A stretch of 64,000 nt of DNA from Mytilus trossulus (taxonomy: Eukaryota > Mollusca > Bivalvia > Mytilida > Mytilidae): positions 39,640,566 through 39,704,565 of the forward strand of contig NC_086375.1 of the NCBI RefSeq assembly GCF_036588685.1, given 5' to 3'. Positions 11,478 to 21,258 of this stretch are shown in pieces; positions within the stretch are counted from its first letter, which is position 1; each line of letters starts with the position of its first letter. A model generated the notes under the pieces. That model saw only the letters and a list, made by a program, of their open reading frames with translations, was not told the origin of the DNA and ran no database searches. Both the position numbers and the translations under genes were made by a program.

Positions 11478-12105
11478 TCCAAATAATTATGACGTCTTGA
11501 AAGGCTATTATATTTTTTTTTTCTTTGACGCCTTACTTCGACGTCATAATGCTGAAGACGCCATTTTCGGTTGGACTTTGAGAGCATATTTTGCTCTCAA
11601 CTTTGAGACCCAATTTAGCCATCAAATTCTCAAAGAAGGCTAAAACAAAATGCATATATAAAAATTCTTACCTTTTATGTGTTTGTTTTACGAAAAGATT
11701 TCCAATTAATCCCTACAGAAATAATAATATAAGTAACAATTCCATCCGAGGCGGGAACATGTCGACTGCATTTTTTTAAACGTTTGTCGGATTTCTTTTT
11801 AGGAGATTATAAAATAATTTTTACACCAAACTCGGTAAAACCCGAATTTCCGGAACCATTGTTTTACATTATCCGGAAATTCAGGTTGGTCAAAATGTAC
11901 CGAGTTTGGTTCAAAAATATATTTTATACACCTTAAATGAAGCATCTTGAGGAGAAATCAGCTAAACGTTTTTATAAAGCAGTAAATTCCCTATCAAAGT
12001 CCAACTGAATATATGAGTTTGGCGTTATGACGTTGATGTAAGGCGTCAAAGAAAAAAATATAATAGCCTTTCAAGACGTCATAATTATTTGGACTAGCGA
12101 CTTGG
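11284..12105 (+). pseudogene. Interrupted N-terminal segment of the Ngaro pol frame
   Basis: In the +1 frame relative to gag, an open stretch from ATG 11284 reads into the inverted-repeat element at 11475. When one copy of the 9-bp target duplication and the inserted element (631 bases together) are subtracted, this frame is the same as that of the RT ORF at 12131. The pol ORF therefore originally overlapped the 3' end of gag by roughly 190 nt and began there or by frameshift. In the present copy, this N-terminal segment is severed from RT by the insertion. Confidence 0.7.
11475..12096. mobile_element. 622-bp non-autonomous inverted-repeat (MITE-like) element inside the Ngaro
   Basis: The ends are 'tagtccaaataattatgacg' and its reverse complement. 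The inverted match continues for about 57 bases and, with mismatches, to about 110. A 9-bp target duplication, 'gcgacttgg', flanks it at 11466-11474 and 12097-12105. A second, inner palindrome is visible ('accaaactcggta' at 11826 against 'taccgagtttggt', and 'aatttccgg' against 'ccggaaatt'). No transposase frame is present. A 9-bp duplication is usual for Mutator-like elements, 8 bp for hAT, so MULE-type mobilisation is the better guess. A related terminal fragment lies at 46144-46230. Confidence 0.88.
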
Positions 12106-12130
12106 TAGAACCCCTATTAAGATTGGTGTT

Positions 12131-13717
12131 TTGAAAAATATGCTGAGGGCATATCCGCATGCAGGTGTAGCAAAAGAATTATATGAAGGATTTTTATGTG
12201 GTTTTCGTTTGAAATATTCAGGTCCGAGAATTTCTTTTATTTCCAAAAATTTACAGTCGGCAAATTGTCATAAAGTTGAAACGTTGGATAAGTTAGATCA
12301 GGAGGTAAAAGCGGGTAGGATGGCTGGTCCTTTTTTAGAAAAGCCGATTTCTACTCTTAGGACTTCTCCTATCGGTCTAGTACCAAAAGAGAAAGGTTGG
12401 AGGTTAATATCTCATTTATCATATCCGGAAGGTTCCGGGGTCAACGATTTTATTGATCGCGATGAATGTTCCGTTCAATATGCATCTTTTGATGAAGTTA
12501 TACAAATGGTCAGCTCACTCGGAAAGTCTGCATTGATTGGGGTACGGGACATAAAGTCCGCTTTTCGTTTGCTGCCAGTGCACCCATCAGATTTTGAATT
12601 GTTAGGGATTTATTTTGATGAAAAGTTCTTTGTAAATAAAAGTATGGCTATGGGATGTTCAATTTCATGTAATTTATTCAATAAGTTTTCGACCTTTTTA
12701 CACTGGTTAGTAGTTGAACGGAGTGGAGTGAAATCACTTGTGCATTATTTGGATGATTTTTTATTTGGAGGCCCTGAGGATACACCGGTATGTCAAATGA
12801 TGCTAGACATTTTTTCAGATATTTGTGAGGAACTAGGTGTTCCGATTGCTTCGGAAAAATCAGTTGGACCTGTAACATCTTTGAAATTTTTAGGATTGGT
12901 CATTGACACTGTTGAAATGGTTGTCAGAATACCACAAGACAAATTGTTAAAGCTAAAGTCTTTACTTGAACCGATTTTGTTGAATAAAAAGATTACACAC
13001 AAGGACTTAGAATCAGTAGTGGGTTTGATGGCTTTCTGTTCAAGGGCGATTACTTCGTCTAGGGCTTTCCTTCGCAGGTTTTATGATGTCATAGGGTCTA
13101 TAAAAAATAAAAAGCCTTTTTATTCAATTAGAATAAATAATGATCTCAGAGAAGATGCAAAAATTTGGCTGATTTTTCTGGAACATTTTAACGGAGATTG
13201 TTATCTATCAGAAAACACTTGGATAACAAATGAAACGTTGCATTTGTACACTGACAGCTGTGGTAACTCTGATTTAGGTTGTGGTGCATATTTTGATGGT
13301 AAATGGGCACAATATAAATGGCCGGAAGCATGGTCAAATATGCCAATCATGAGGGACATTACTTTTTTAGAGTTAGTTCCAATTGTTTTAGCTATGTTTA
13401 TATGGGCTTCAAATTTCCAAAATCGAAAGATTTTATTTCGAATTGACAATATGGCATTAGTTAGCATTATCAATAAAAGAACTGCCAAGTCGAAGCGTGT
13501 GATGGCATTTATTCGCCCCCTTGTTCTTTTTACAATGCAGCACAATATTCAGTTTAAAGCACAACATATTGATGGTTGTAAAAATGAAATTGCAGACTCG
13601 ATTTCTCGTTTTCAGTTGAAGAGATTCCGGGAACTAGCACCCGGGGCCGAGTCGGTTCCAGAAAACAACCCAGAAGAGTTCAGAGATTTGATATTGAGTT
13701 TGAAACAAACAGATTAA
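12131..13717 (+). CDS. Ngaro reverse transcriptase - RNase H
   Basis: The 528-residue open frame from TTG 12131 is the main part of pol. The nearest ATG is at 12140. RT motifs are 'LVPKEKGWRLISHL' (about residues 83-96), 'VRDIKSAFRLLPVHP' (catalytic Asp140), 'MAMGCSISCNLF' (motif B) and 'VHYLDDFLFGG' (YLDD at 206-209). The RNase H part follows, with Asp375 in 'LHLYTDSCG', Glu414 in 'TFLELVPIVLA', Asp439 in 'FRIDNMALV' and Asp489 in 'NEIADSISRFQ'. This order and the 'F..QHI.G..N..AD.ISR' ending are characteristic of DIRS/Ngaro-type pol proteins. All catalytic residues that I can place are present, so the protein may still be functional in other copies. This copy has lost the upstream pol segment to the insertion. 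The C-terminus overlaps the start of the recombinase frame. Confidence 0.93.
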   Translation: MKNMLRAYPHAGVAKELYEGFLCGFRLKYSGPRISFISKNLQSANCHKVETLDKLDQEVKAGRMAGPFLEKPISTLRTSPIGLVPKEKGWRLISHLSYPEGSGVNDFIDRDECSVQYASFDEVIQMVSSLGKSALIGVRDIKSAFRLLPVHPSDFELLGIYFDEKFFVNKSMAMGCSISCNLFNKFSTFLHWLVVERSGVKSLVHYLDDFLFGGPEDTPVCQMMLDIFSDICEELGVPIASEKSVGPVTSLKFLGLVIDTVEMVVRIPQDKLLKLKSLLEPILLNKKITHKDLESVVGLMAFCSRAITSSRAFLRRFYDVIGSIKNKKPFYSIRINNDLREDAKIWLIFLEHFNGDCYLSENTWITNETLHLYTDSCGNSDLGCGAYFDGKWAQYKWPEAWSNMPIMRDITFLELVPIVLAMFIWASNFQNRKILFRIDNMALVSIINKRTAKSKRVMAFIRPLVLFTMQHNIQFKAQHIDGCKNEIADSISRFQLKRFRELAPGAESVPENNPEEFRDLILSLKQTD

Positions 13718-14598
13718 TTAATTGTTCGCTTGCTCCTAATACAATTCAAGCTTATCAACGAGCTTTAAATGCTTTGGCTAAATTTAGGGATAGTTTTGAT
13801 TTAGATCATAGTTTTCCAATACCATTGAACCACATTACTCAGTTCATTGCATACATGTCTTGCTTGGACATGGCTCCATCTACGGTGAAATGTTATATTT
13901 CAGCCATCAGTTTTTATAATAAGATTAATAATTACGAAGATATGTCTCAATTATTTGTTGTAAGGAAAATGATTGATGGAATGGCAAGGTCAAAGTTAAA
14001 GAGACCTGACAGTAGATTACCTATTACTATAGATCTGTTAAAAAATATTATAAAAATTTTGCCCGCATTTTGTAGCTCCAGATATGAAGCTGTCTTATTT
14101 TCTAGTGCTTTTTCAATGGGATTTATTGCATTTCTGCGAGTTGGTGAAATGACAACTGCATGTGACAGGGAAGGGTCTAATCATGCCATTAAAATTGAAA
14201 ATGTGGAGGTTACTAATCATAATATAAAAATATACTTGGCGTCTTCAAAAACAGACCAGCTAGGTCGAGGGACTTCAATTTTTGTGGCCCGACAATCAGA
14301 TGTTGGAATTTGTCCGGTAAAATTACTGCAAGAATATTTAAAGATTCGACCTCGAATTAGTGGTCAATTATATTGCCACTTTAATGGCTCTCCAATGACT
14401 CGATATCAGTTTTCAGGAATTCTAAAACAAGCCCTGGGGTATATTGGTTTTGATCAATCAAAGTATGGGACGCACTCATTTAGAATCGGTAGTGCTACTT
14501 CAGCAACTATGCTTGGTTTTTCTGACGAGCAAATTAAAGTAATGGGTCGTTGGAGTTCTGATACTTTCAAAAGTTATATACGAATACCACAATTTTGA
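13588..14598 (+). CDS. Ngaro tyrosine recombinase
   Basis: The frame is open from 13588 to the stop at 14596-14598 and overlaps the end of the RT/RNase H ORF by about 130 nt in another frame. The domain itself begins around 'LAPNTIQAYQRAL' (from 13729), well before the first ATG, so expression by frameshift or splicing is likely. The core-binding region contains 'APSTVKCYISAISFY'. The catalytic set of a tyrosine recombinase is visible: Arg in 'AFLRVGEM' (about 14137), Lys in 'ASSKTDQ', 'THSFRIG' with His-x-x-Arg, 'GRWSSD' with Trp at the second-His position, and the nucleophile Tyr in 'FKSYIR' close to the C-terminus. It would insert the circular cDNA by strand exchange, replacing the DDE integrase of LTR elements. 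Confidence 0.93.
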   Translation, partial: NCRLDFSFSVEEIPGTSTRGRVGSRKQPRRVQRFDIEFETNRLINCSLAPNTIQAYQRALNALAKFRDSFDLDHSFPIPLNHITQFIAYMSCLDMAPSTVKCYISAISFYNKINNYEDMSQLFVVRKMIDGMARSKLKRPDSRLPITIDLLKNIIKILPAFCSSRYEAVLFSSAFSMGFIAFLRVGEMTTACDREGSNHAIKIENVEVTNHNIKIYLASSKTDQLGRGTSIFVARQSDVGICPVKLLQEYLKIRPRISGQLYCHFNGSPMTRYQFSGILKQALGYIGFDQSKYGTHSFRIGSATSATMLGFSDEQIKVMGRWSSDTFKSYIRIPQF

Positions 14599-14676
14599 AT
14601 AAATTTCGTTGAATTTGATGGTCAATTTAGTATATTTCATGTCAATACATACATGTATTAAATTGTAGGCCAAGAA

Positions 14677-15288
14677 GTGTCAGTATGGATAGTAGGCTCA
14701 TCTTTGATAAGAAATGCATTTGTACACGCAAGAAGTAGAACAGGTGGTGTAAATTTAGGTCTCCATAGAATAGGAGTCAAAATTTGGTGGCAAGGGTATG
14801 GTGGCATGGGTTTAAAAGATTTGGAATCGACAATAAAAAGACTGATGAAATATGAAAAAGCGCCGAAATATCTTGTCCTTCATATTGCTGGAAATGATTT
14901 GGGGAAGACAAAATTAGGATTTTTAAGGAATGAAATCAAGGCCACCTTGGAGAAGGTACAAAGTTATCTACCGAATAGTTCGATTGTATGGTCTCAGATT
15001 TTACCCAGAACAAATTGGCGTCATTCAAAAAGTCAGGATAGCATGATGGCATGCAGAATAAGAATAAATAGTGCCATTGCTTCATTCGTGTTAAAGAATG
15101 GGGGACATTATATAAAGTATCCAGATATTCTTCCTAATAGTACTTTTTTAAAGGAAGATGGTGTTCATTTGACTGATCTAGGAAATGACATATTTCTAAA
15201 TAATTTGCAAGGTGCGCTTGAAATGTTTATTTGTTCTGGTTCTTATACATATCCAGATACATTTGGTACTAGTATGTGTATATCTTAA
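14677..15288 (+). CDS. Ngaro SGNH-type hydrolase
   Basis: About 203 codons match the SGNH/GDSL fold: block I 'WIVGSSLIRNAF' (residues 4-15, nucleophile Ser9), block II 'GGMGLKDLE' with Gly, block III 'LHIAGNDLG' with the Asn oxyanion residue, and block V 'KEDGVHLTDLGN' with the Asp161/His164 pair. Similar ORFs of unknown role occur in Ngaro elements of other animals. The substrate is unknown. There is no ATG ahead of block I. The frame is open only back to the stop at 14659-14661, and 'aaattgtag' at 14660-14668 looks like a splice acceptor directly before 'gcc aag'. The protein may thus be made from a spliced transcript or read from GTG 14677. Confidence 0.85.
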   Translation: MSVWIVGSSLIRNAFVHARSRTGGVNLGLHRIGVKIWWQGYGGMGLKDLESTIKRLMKYEKAPKYLVLHIAGNDLGKTKLGFLRNEIKATLEKVQSYLPNSSIVWSQILPRTNWRHSKSQDSMMACRIRINSAIASFVLKNGGHYIKYPDILPNSTFLKEDGVHLTDLGNDIFLNNLQGALEMFICSGSYTYPDTFGTSMCIS

Positions 15289-15356
15289 ATAATTTTAAAA
15301 CAGTATTGGCCACAGTCCTATCGCAGCTTCATCCCCACTTTAGTGGCGGTTGATCC

Positions 15357-15385
15357 GGTACGGTTGAGTTTGACTATACCGTACC
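15357..15385 (+). other. Hairpin before split repeat B1
   Basis: 'ggtacggt' (15357-15364) and 'accgtacc' (15378-15385) form an 8-bp perfect stem with a 13-base loop just downstream of the hydrolase stop and 8 bases before B1. It could mark a transcript end or a replication signal of the element. Function is a guess. Confidence 0.5.
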
Positions 15386-15393
15386 TAATCAAT

Positions 15394-15749
15394 TTGGCAA
15401 CTTCGCTGCGTGTGATAAACTACAGTTACAGTTGTCTATATTTTAGTGACATTAAAAGTACATTTTGTGGATCGCTGTATCCCAGGATCCAACAGCTAAG
15501 TTAGTTGATCGCTGTATCCCAGGATCATACATCTATCTATCTATATATATCTATCTAGTATCTGTAGGTTGCCAGAGGTAACCAAAAAATGATCTATACA
15601 TCTATGAATCTATACATCTATGAATCTATCTAGTTGAACAATTTATATCGTTGAATCTATATGTGTACATATTTAAATTTGTGTTAATAATAAAAAGCTG
15701 TGGTCAATACTGCCAATAAATCTTAGTTTTACAAGCCATCTCGAATAAT
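15394..15749 (+). repeat. Ngaro split repeat B1
   Basis: It begins 'ttggcaacttcgctgcg' and ends 'tcgaataat', and is identical by eye to 16174-16529. Inside are two copies of 'gatcgctgtatcccaggatc' (from 15470 and 15509), 'atctatctat' simple repeats, and AATAAA-type signals near the end ('taataataaaaagc', 'ccaataaatc'), so polyadenylation may occur here. Confidence 0.93.
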
Positions 15750-15952
15750 AGAATTTATGTAATATACATAAATTCGGTTATTCTAGTGGAAAGTTTTAAT
15801 ATCGTCCGTTGCAGTGCTTTCCTTTATAAATGCATATATAGTCGATAAGCTGTATAGTGGTGACGTCAATTTGACGTTAGCGTTCTTTTCAACTTTGAGC
15901 TGCAAGTGAACAAACGTGTAATTACAATACAGAGAGAAGTATTTTGAAAATA
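15745..15952 (+). repeat. Ngaro split repeat A2
   Basis: Copy of A1, overlapping the last five bases of B1. A 221-bp spacer (15953-16173) with a pyrimidine-rich start separates it from B2. Confidence 0.93.
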
Positions 15953-16173
15953 CCCACCCTCCCTCCACCATATATAGTTAAATCATGTAGTTTTGTTTGG
16001 GTACTGCTCTTTTGTTCTTTTTATTTTCAGGTACATGTATATACGAGTAGTTAGAGTTCCAGTATGAAAAATTCTCCTCCATTGATGATTTGCCATGTGA
16101 TGTCAAAAATTGCAGTAGTCAGTTAGATGTTGGTTGTATAGAAACATTTGATCGTTAAAAAGTGAAAAATGTG

Positions 16174-16529
16174 TTGGCAACTTCGCTGCGTGTGATAAAC
16201 TACAGTTACAGTTGTCTATATTTTAGTGACATTAAAAGTACATTTTGTGGATCGCTGTATCCCAGGATCCAACAGCTAAGTTAGTTGATCGCTGTATCCC
16301 AGGATCATACATCTATCTATCTATATATATCTATCTAGTATCTGTAGGTTGCCAGAGGTAACCAAAAAATGATCTATACATCTATGAATCTATACATCTA
16401 TGAATCTATCTAGTTGAACAATTTATATCGTTGAATCTATATGTGTACATATTTAAATTTGTGTTAATAATAAAAAGCTGTGGTCAATACTGCCAATAAA
16501 TCTTAGTTTTACAAGCCATCTCGAATAAT
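16174..16529 (+). repeat. Ngaro split repeat B2
   Basis: Copy of B1 that forms the right end of the element. The flanking sequence from 16530 ('gttctctgc') is unrelated to A2, which fixes the boundary. Confidence 0.93.
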
Positions 16530-17454
16530 GTTCTCTGCTTTTTTATCCGTATGTTACCGTTGTTTTAGAGAGATACTCCTTCTCCAAATTTAAAAGTCCT
16601 ACGTCTATTCATTAGTTCTTCCGAGGCTTATCAAAATGTAAACTACTTACTGATGGTGGGGATCATCGTGATAAACCATAAGGAAATGATGCAATAATAG
16701 TAAAAACCAGAATTTTGGTTTAGGGGTCTAAAATATAATATCCCCTGAGTAAATAATATGAACCAAGTAGGTATGTTTATACCCCTCAAAACGAACTAAG
16801 CTTCAAACTCTCTCAACAGCAGAAATTACCTTTCATATTTGTGTACCTTTATTCACATGACTGTATTCCTATACATCTTTTATCTGGAATTTCCATGTAG
16901 AACGTATTTATTTATCTTTTGGCTTCGAGATTGCTTTAAAATGAGTTTAGAAAATCGCTTAAAAGCTACATCAAAATGTCTTGTTTTCTTTCATTGACAT
17001 ATCATGTTTTCATCAGACATCATTTTTAAAGGAATTAATTATGCTCTTTTGCCAAAAGGAGGCAGTAGATACTTAAGGGGCTATGAAAAATCACACGTGG
17101 AACAAAAACTGATAATTTATCATGTAAAAAAAACATTAACAGCCTACAAAACACTACATCAAACAATTATGACCAATCAACGCGAACCTAACAAATATCA
17201 TGGATGGGTAATTTCATGTGCTCCAGAAAGCTAAAGTTACCCGGCTCCACTTGTGGCACTGGTTATGTTCCTCGATAGAGTAAAGAAGTCTCATTAGGTG
17301 ATTTCGCAATCAGTGAGGAAAGAGGACGGGATTGCATCAATACATCTGGAAACAATGCATGATATTCCGGATTTTGCGTTTCCTATCAGTATGTCCTTGC
17401 TAGGTGGGTGTCACTAGTGGATCAAACATGAACCATTTACTCTTCCGAGCCACC
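16530..17454. other. Intergenic DNA, nothing recognised
   Basis: No exon or structured repeat was found between the right end of the Ngaro element and the dispersed repeat at 17455. Confidence 0.35.
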
Positions 17455-17755
17455 TAGTATAAAAAAGAAGATGTGGTTTGATTGCCAATGAGACAACTAT
17501 CAACAAAAGACCAAAATGACACAGGCATTAACAATTATAGGTCACCGTAGTTTCACCAAGCTTTTGAATGGTTTCGTTGTCCTTAATTTCAAGTTTTCTG
17601 TGTTTGTTCTGGGGACCGTTGTTTGTCAATTCACTTTTTTTTTAATTTCAACCATGGCGATGTCTGTCCTATATCGATGTGGGTTGTGCTTATTTCCACT
17701 CGACACGATTTTATTTTTCAATGAAATCGTTTTAGCGTTAGATCATGTGTTCTAA
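17455..17755 (+). repeat. Dispersed repeats: family 1 fragment followed by family 4
   Basis: 17460-17545 matches the start of the 37127 copy ('agatgtggt', 'gattgccaatgagacaact', 'caattataggtcaccgta'). 17570-17700 resembles 31185-31345 ('gtttgttc', 'ttcaaccatggcgatgtc' against 'ttaaccatggcgttgtc'). Both modules are frequent in mussel DNA as I remember it. No coding function. Confidence 0.6.
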
Positions 17756-17759
17756 CCGT

Positions 17760-19880
17760 TTACAAAGAATGAACGGATACATTTCATTCTGTTGCTTCCA
17801 TGTGAAAGGGAGATGTTTATTAATTATTTCCACAATGAACAACTATGATTCTTAAAAAAAACATCTAAAAGAGGGTTAATTACATGAGCATACAATTGGC
17901 TTCTTCAAAATAACAGATACGGATAGAAACAAACAAGTAAACATCTCTACGGATGATTCAATCATGTCAATACTCTCAAATACTTTAGGAAGGGCTACTT
18001 ATATAGTGGATATAATTCAAATTGAGGTTATGAGGAATGTAGTTCATCTCTTGTTTTGGTAGTGCTTAGCCCTAAGCCAAAAATACTTGAACGAGATTTA
18101 ACATTTTCAAAACAACAATAACGACGGGAGAGATAAAAACAATATTAAAGGTCATTTTTGTACTTTTATTCCTAATTGTAGATCGAAGTTCTAGTTTCAC
18201 TTTCTTAATAAATAAAAAACCAACAACCATACAAGAGAAATCTATAACAAAATGAATACAAATAGTTTAATACAAAAATAATAAAAACCACAATCCCTGA
18301 ATGATAAGTTGTATGTGGGACTATTTTATTAGTACCACATTAACTGTAAAAACGGTGCATAGCTAGCCCGACAATGCTCCTCACTATTAAAAAATAAAAT
18401 CACAAAAATACTGAACTTAGAGGAAAATCAATGCGGAAAGTCCATATTCACATGGCAAAATCAAATAACAAAACGTATGGACAAACGCATGCATGAAAAC
18501 AGAACCACACGATTACTCTCAGAACATGTCAATTGTATAAACAGACATATCCAAAGCCTGACAACATCTTTTAAATGTTAAACTGTTTAAGTCCATCAAA
18601 GTTTTATTATATGTAAGTATGTAGATTTTCAACTAAATTTAGTTACATATTTTGCATATTTGACCAGATACACCTGTTGGAAACTTCTCAACAAGGGTAT
18701 TTAAGTCAGTAAAAGAAAGATAACTGTAAAAGGGAAAACCAATATTTTATCATTCTTTATCTAGATGTTATTGTTCCGATAGGTAAATAAAAATAAATAA
18801 ATCAAGTCCCTTTTCAGCAAAAATTTAAAAATAAAATCTATTTGCTATTTTACTGGATACACCTCCGATTTAAATAGAGTTTGTTATTTGGTGGTATTTT
18901 TTCAGTCTATATTGAATATCTTGTTCAATGATGCTCGATTACACTTCGTTGTAAAAAAAAAAGAAGGAAAAATTATTGCGATACTCGTCGCTGCAATTGT
19001 AGAAAACATGGTTTAGAATGTAACATTTCGTGTAGCGAATGTTGTGATCAGAGCTGTATGAATTCAATGCATAAAAAACTCTATGTTTGACTCGCGTGAA
19101 GAGATAAAGCATGTTTTCGAGCTCTTTTTCATGTAAAAGTACAATTTTGTGTTACTGTGGAAACGTGATTTAAGAACCATAAAATTTAGAAAAACAAGAT
19201 CACCAAACAAAACCTTTAATAACGATTTGAATTTTATGATGCACTAAAGTACTGCAGTGTGCTTGGCACCAAGACCATAATGGTCATCCACTGGTTAGTT
19301 AGAAAAACTCGTTACAAATTTCAGTTTAACTAGGGCTTAACACTTTTTTTAAGTTTTTTTCTAGTTTGAGATCATTTTATTTTGGTGAAGATATCTTAGT
19401 AAGTTGTACAAAGAAAGATAACTCCAGACTGTTTTCGTCTTGGCTTACAATGAAATGGTTTTGGGTTTTTCTAGAAGCACTAAACAGACTTAATGATTGT
19501 CATTTGAAAAACGTCCAGTGGCAAATAGTTCGTGCTTATTTAGGGTGAAAATAAATAAACACTAAATATAATAAGTCAGTTGACTCGGATTTAGGGAGGG
19601 AACTGTGACTGTCACTTGATAGAATGTATGTTGGATATGGATCTCTCAATGAGGTGTTGCCAGGATTATTTAACACGCCATGAGTGTGACACAAATCACA
19701 CAAATAGACATATCTCTAACATGGCTTTTCAAAAAGGAGCAATAAAGAAATGACTTTAATTCTATATCGAAGCTATTCCTTGGCATCACTCAGAGTGAAG
19801 GAAACGTAATTGCCCATCGACATCTTGCAAAGCAATTTTGTTTGAATTTGGTTTGAAGTTATTGATAGTTAGTCGTAAAG
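17760..19880. other. Intergenic DNA with one weak dispersed repeat
   Basis: About 18405-18560 has blocks such as 'aaatcaaataacaaaacg' and 'ggacaaacgcatgcatg' that recall a third mussel repeat type, also seen at 42900-43090. Otherwise nothing was recognised. The minus-shadow and plus frames here lack motifs. Confidence 0.35.
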
Positions 19881-20126
19881 TTAACAGAACAGTCCAAAGA
19901 AAGACATGTTACCCAAGTCTGAAACATTCTGACTTTGAACCTGCCAGGCTATGCTTGTAACATGAATAGTGGAGAAGCAGTCAATTCCAATTTTCATGAC
20001 TTTGGTTTGGCAAGCTGGGGATCCATCTTTCAATCTCACATACTTTGGATCAGTACTAGTCCTCATATTTTCTTTTGGCAGTATTAAAACACAAACTCTT
20101 AGTTCATTAAATCCATTTACTAACAA
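19881..20126 (-). CDS. Orphan exon-like ORF, possible gene fragment
   Basis: The minus-strand open frame has balanced, coding-like composition, unlike the surrounding AT-rich frames: 'NGFNELRVCVLILPKENM', 'PKYVRLKDGSPACQTKVM', 'KIGIDCFSTIHVTSIAWQVQ', ending 'GNMSFFGLFC' and TAA. A splice-acceptor-like 'ccttgttag' precedes it on the minus strand at about 20127-20135, so it may be a terminal exon. I do not recognise the family. Alternatives are a pseudogene fragment or an exon of a lineage-specific gene. No partner exon was found. Confidence 0.35.
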   Translation of the reverse strand: MLVNGFNELRVCVLILPKENMRTSTDPKYVRLKDGSPACQTKVMKIGIDCFSTIHVTSIAWQVQSQNVSDLGNMSFFGLFC

Positions 20127-20424
20127 GGTTTAATATATACCTATTAGTTTAACAATGATATTTCTTCATACATGAAGACAAAACAAATATAATAATGGCT
20201 GCACAGCAAGATATAATTAACATGTACAAATTAGAATAAGCAATAAGCAATTACACAACATATCTAAATAACTATAGATTTGTAAGAATATTTAGAATTC
20301 ATCTGGTGTAAAAATATAGTTGTAAAGAAAACTAAATATGAAAACACTTTGTTTAAAAATACATTGGATTTTTTAAGACAAATATCTGTCAAAATCAAAT
20401 TAATAAACATATAAATAACTGTTA

Positions 20425-20867
20425 TAGAATCATTTTCAAAACAGTGTGGTCCTGGCCATTGATTGACGACCTAAATTATCCCATTGACTGGGACAGATTA
20501 GGTGAAAGTTTGTCTGTAACGACACTGCTCACTTCTTACTTAATATAGAATTTAAACAATGGGGTCACCAAAGGTTCTTAACGCCTTTAATTATAAAATA
20601 ATTCAAAAATTATTCAGGAATAACCATTATGTTTTGATTTATATTATTGATATAAATCAACACATCATATTATTCTGGATTCGTTTTTCGAATTGCTTTA
20701 TTTAGGTGTTGAGAACCTTTGGTGACCACACAGATTCAGTGTCTTTAACAAGTACATAGTGAGCAGTGATTGTTACCGACAAACGTTCACCTAATCTGTC
20801 CCAGTCAATGGGATAATTTAGGTCGTCAATCAATGGCCAGGACCACACTGTTTTGAATATGATTCTA
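20425..20867. mobile_element. Palindromic fold-back element, copy 1
   Basis: The two halves are inverted copies of one another almost end to end. The left starts 'tagaatcat' then 'aaaacagtgtggtcctggcc', and the right ends with the reverse complement. Inner pairs include 'ggtcaccaaaggttct' against 'agaacctttggtgacc' and a central 'tgatttatattattgatata' self-complementary block. No ORF. The structure is a MITE able to form a hairpin of about 440 nt. Target duplication is unclear (possibly TA). Confidence 0.85.
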
Positions 20868-21258
20868 TATTTGAAAGGTACATCTAGTGCTACAAAAGTT
20901 AGTGAACAAGTGATAATTTTCTTCTCAAATTAAAAAATTCTAAGACATTATACATATAGTCTATGTTTGTCTCTTGAACACTTTACTTTTATCATGATAA
21001 CAAATAGAAATACATGTATGATGTGACAAGATGGTTTATGTCATTTACATGAGGTTCTCAAATTAAAAGAAATTGCAACTTTTAAGTTCAAATAAAAAAA
21101 TAATTATGTCACTTCATTTATATTACAAAAAGGTAAATCATGGTTTTATAAATGCAATGTTGGAGGGCTTTAATCTAACTGTTAAGAAATTGGATGGAAT
21201 CTGAATGCAGTATTCAAATATATATTGATATGTCTTGTGAAGCAGACTTGAGACTTAT

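Larger units (their letters stand above)
9599..16529 (+). mobile_element. Ngaro-type tyrosine-recombinase retrotransposon
   Basis: The element has the split direct repeat layout of Ngaro-group elements: A1 (9599-9806), coding region, B1 (15394-15749), A2 (15745-15952), B2 (16174-16529). A1 equals A2 over 208 bp and B1 equals B2 over 356 bp, without mismatches that I could see. The end of B1 and start of A2 share 'ataat' (15745-15749). That same pentamer starts A1 and ends B2, as expected if the ends are joined during replication through a circle. Coding order is gag-like zinc-finger protein, RT plus RNase H, tyrosine recombinase, SGNH hydrolase. No integrase, protease or target-site duplication was seen, in keeping with recombinase-mediated insertion. 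A 622-bp inverted-repeat element at 11475-12096 interrupts it. Ngaro elements with a hydrolase ORF are known from other animals. The family name here is by structure. Confidence 0.93.

Noticed and set aside
11284-11643. 119-codon frame as a separate protein
   Set aside because: Its first part is the N-terminal extension of the pol frame overlapping gag and its second part is sequence of the inserted element. It is a chimaera created by the insertion.
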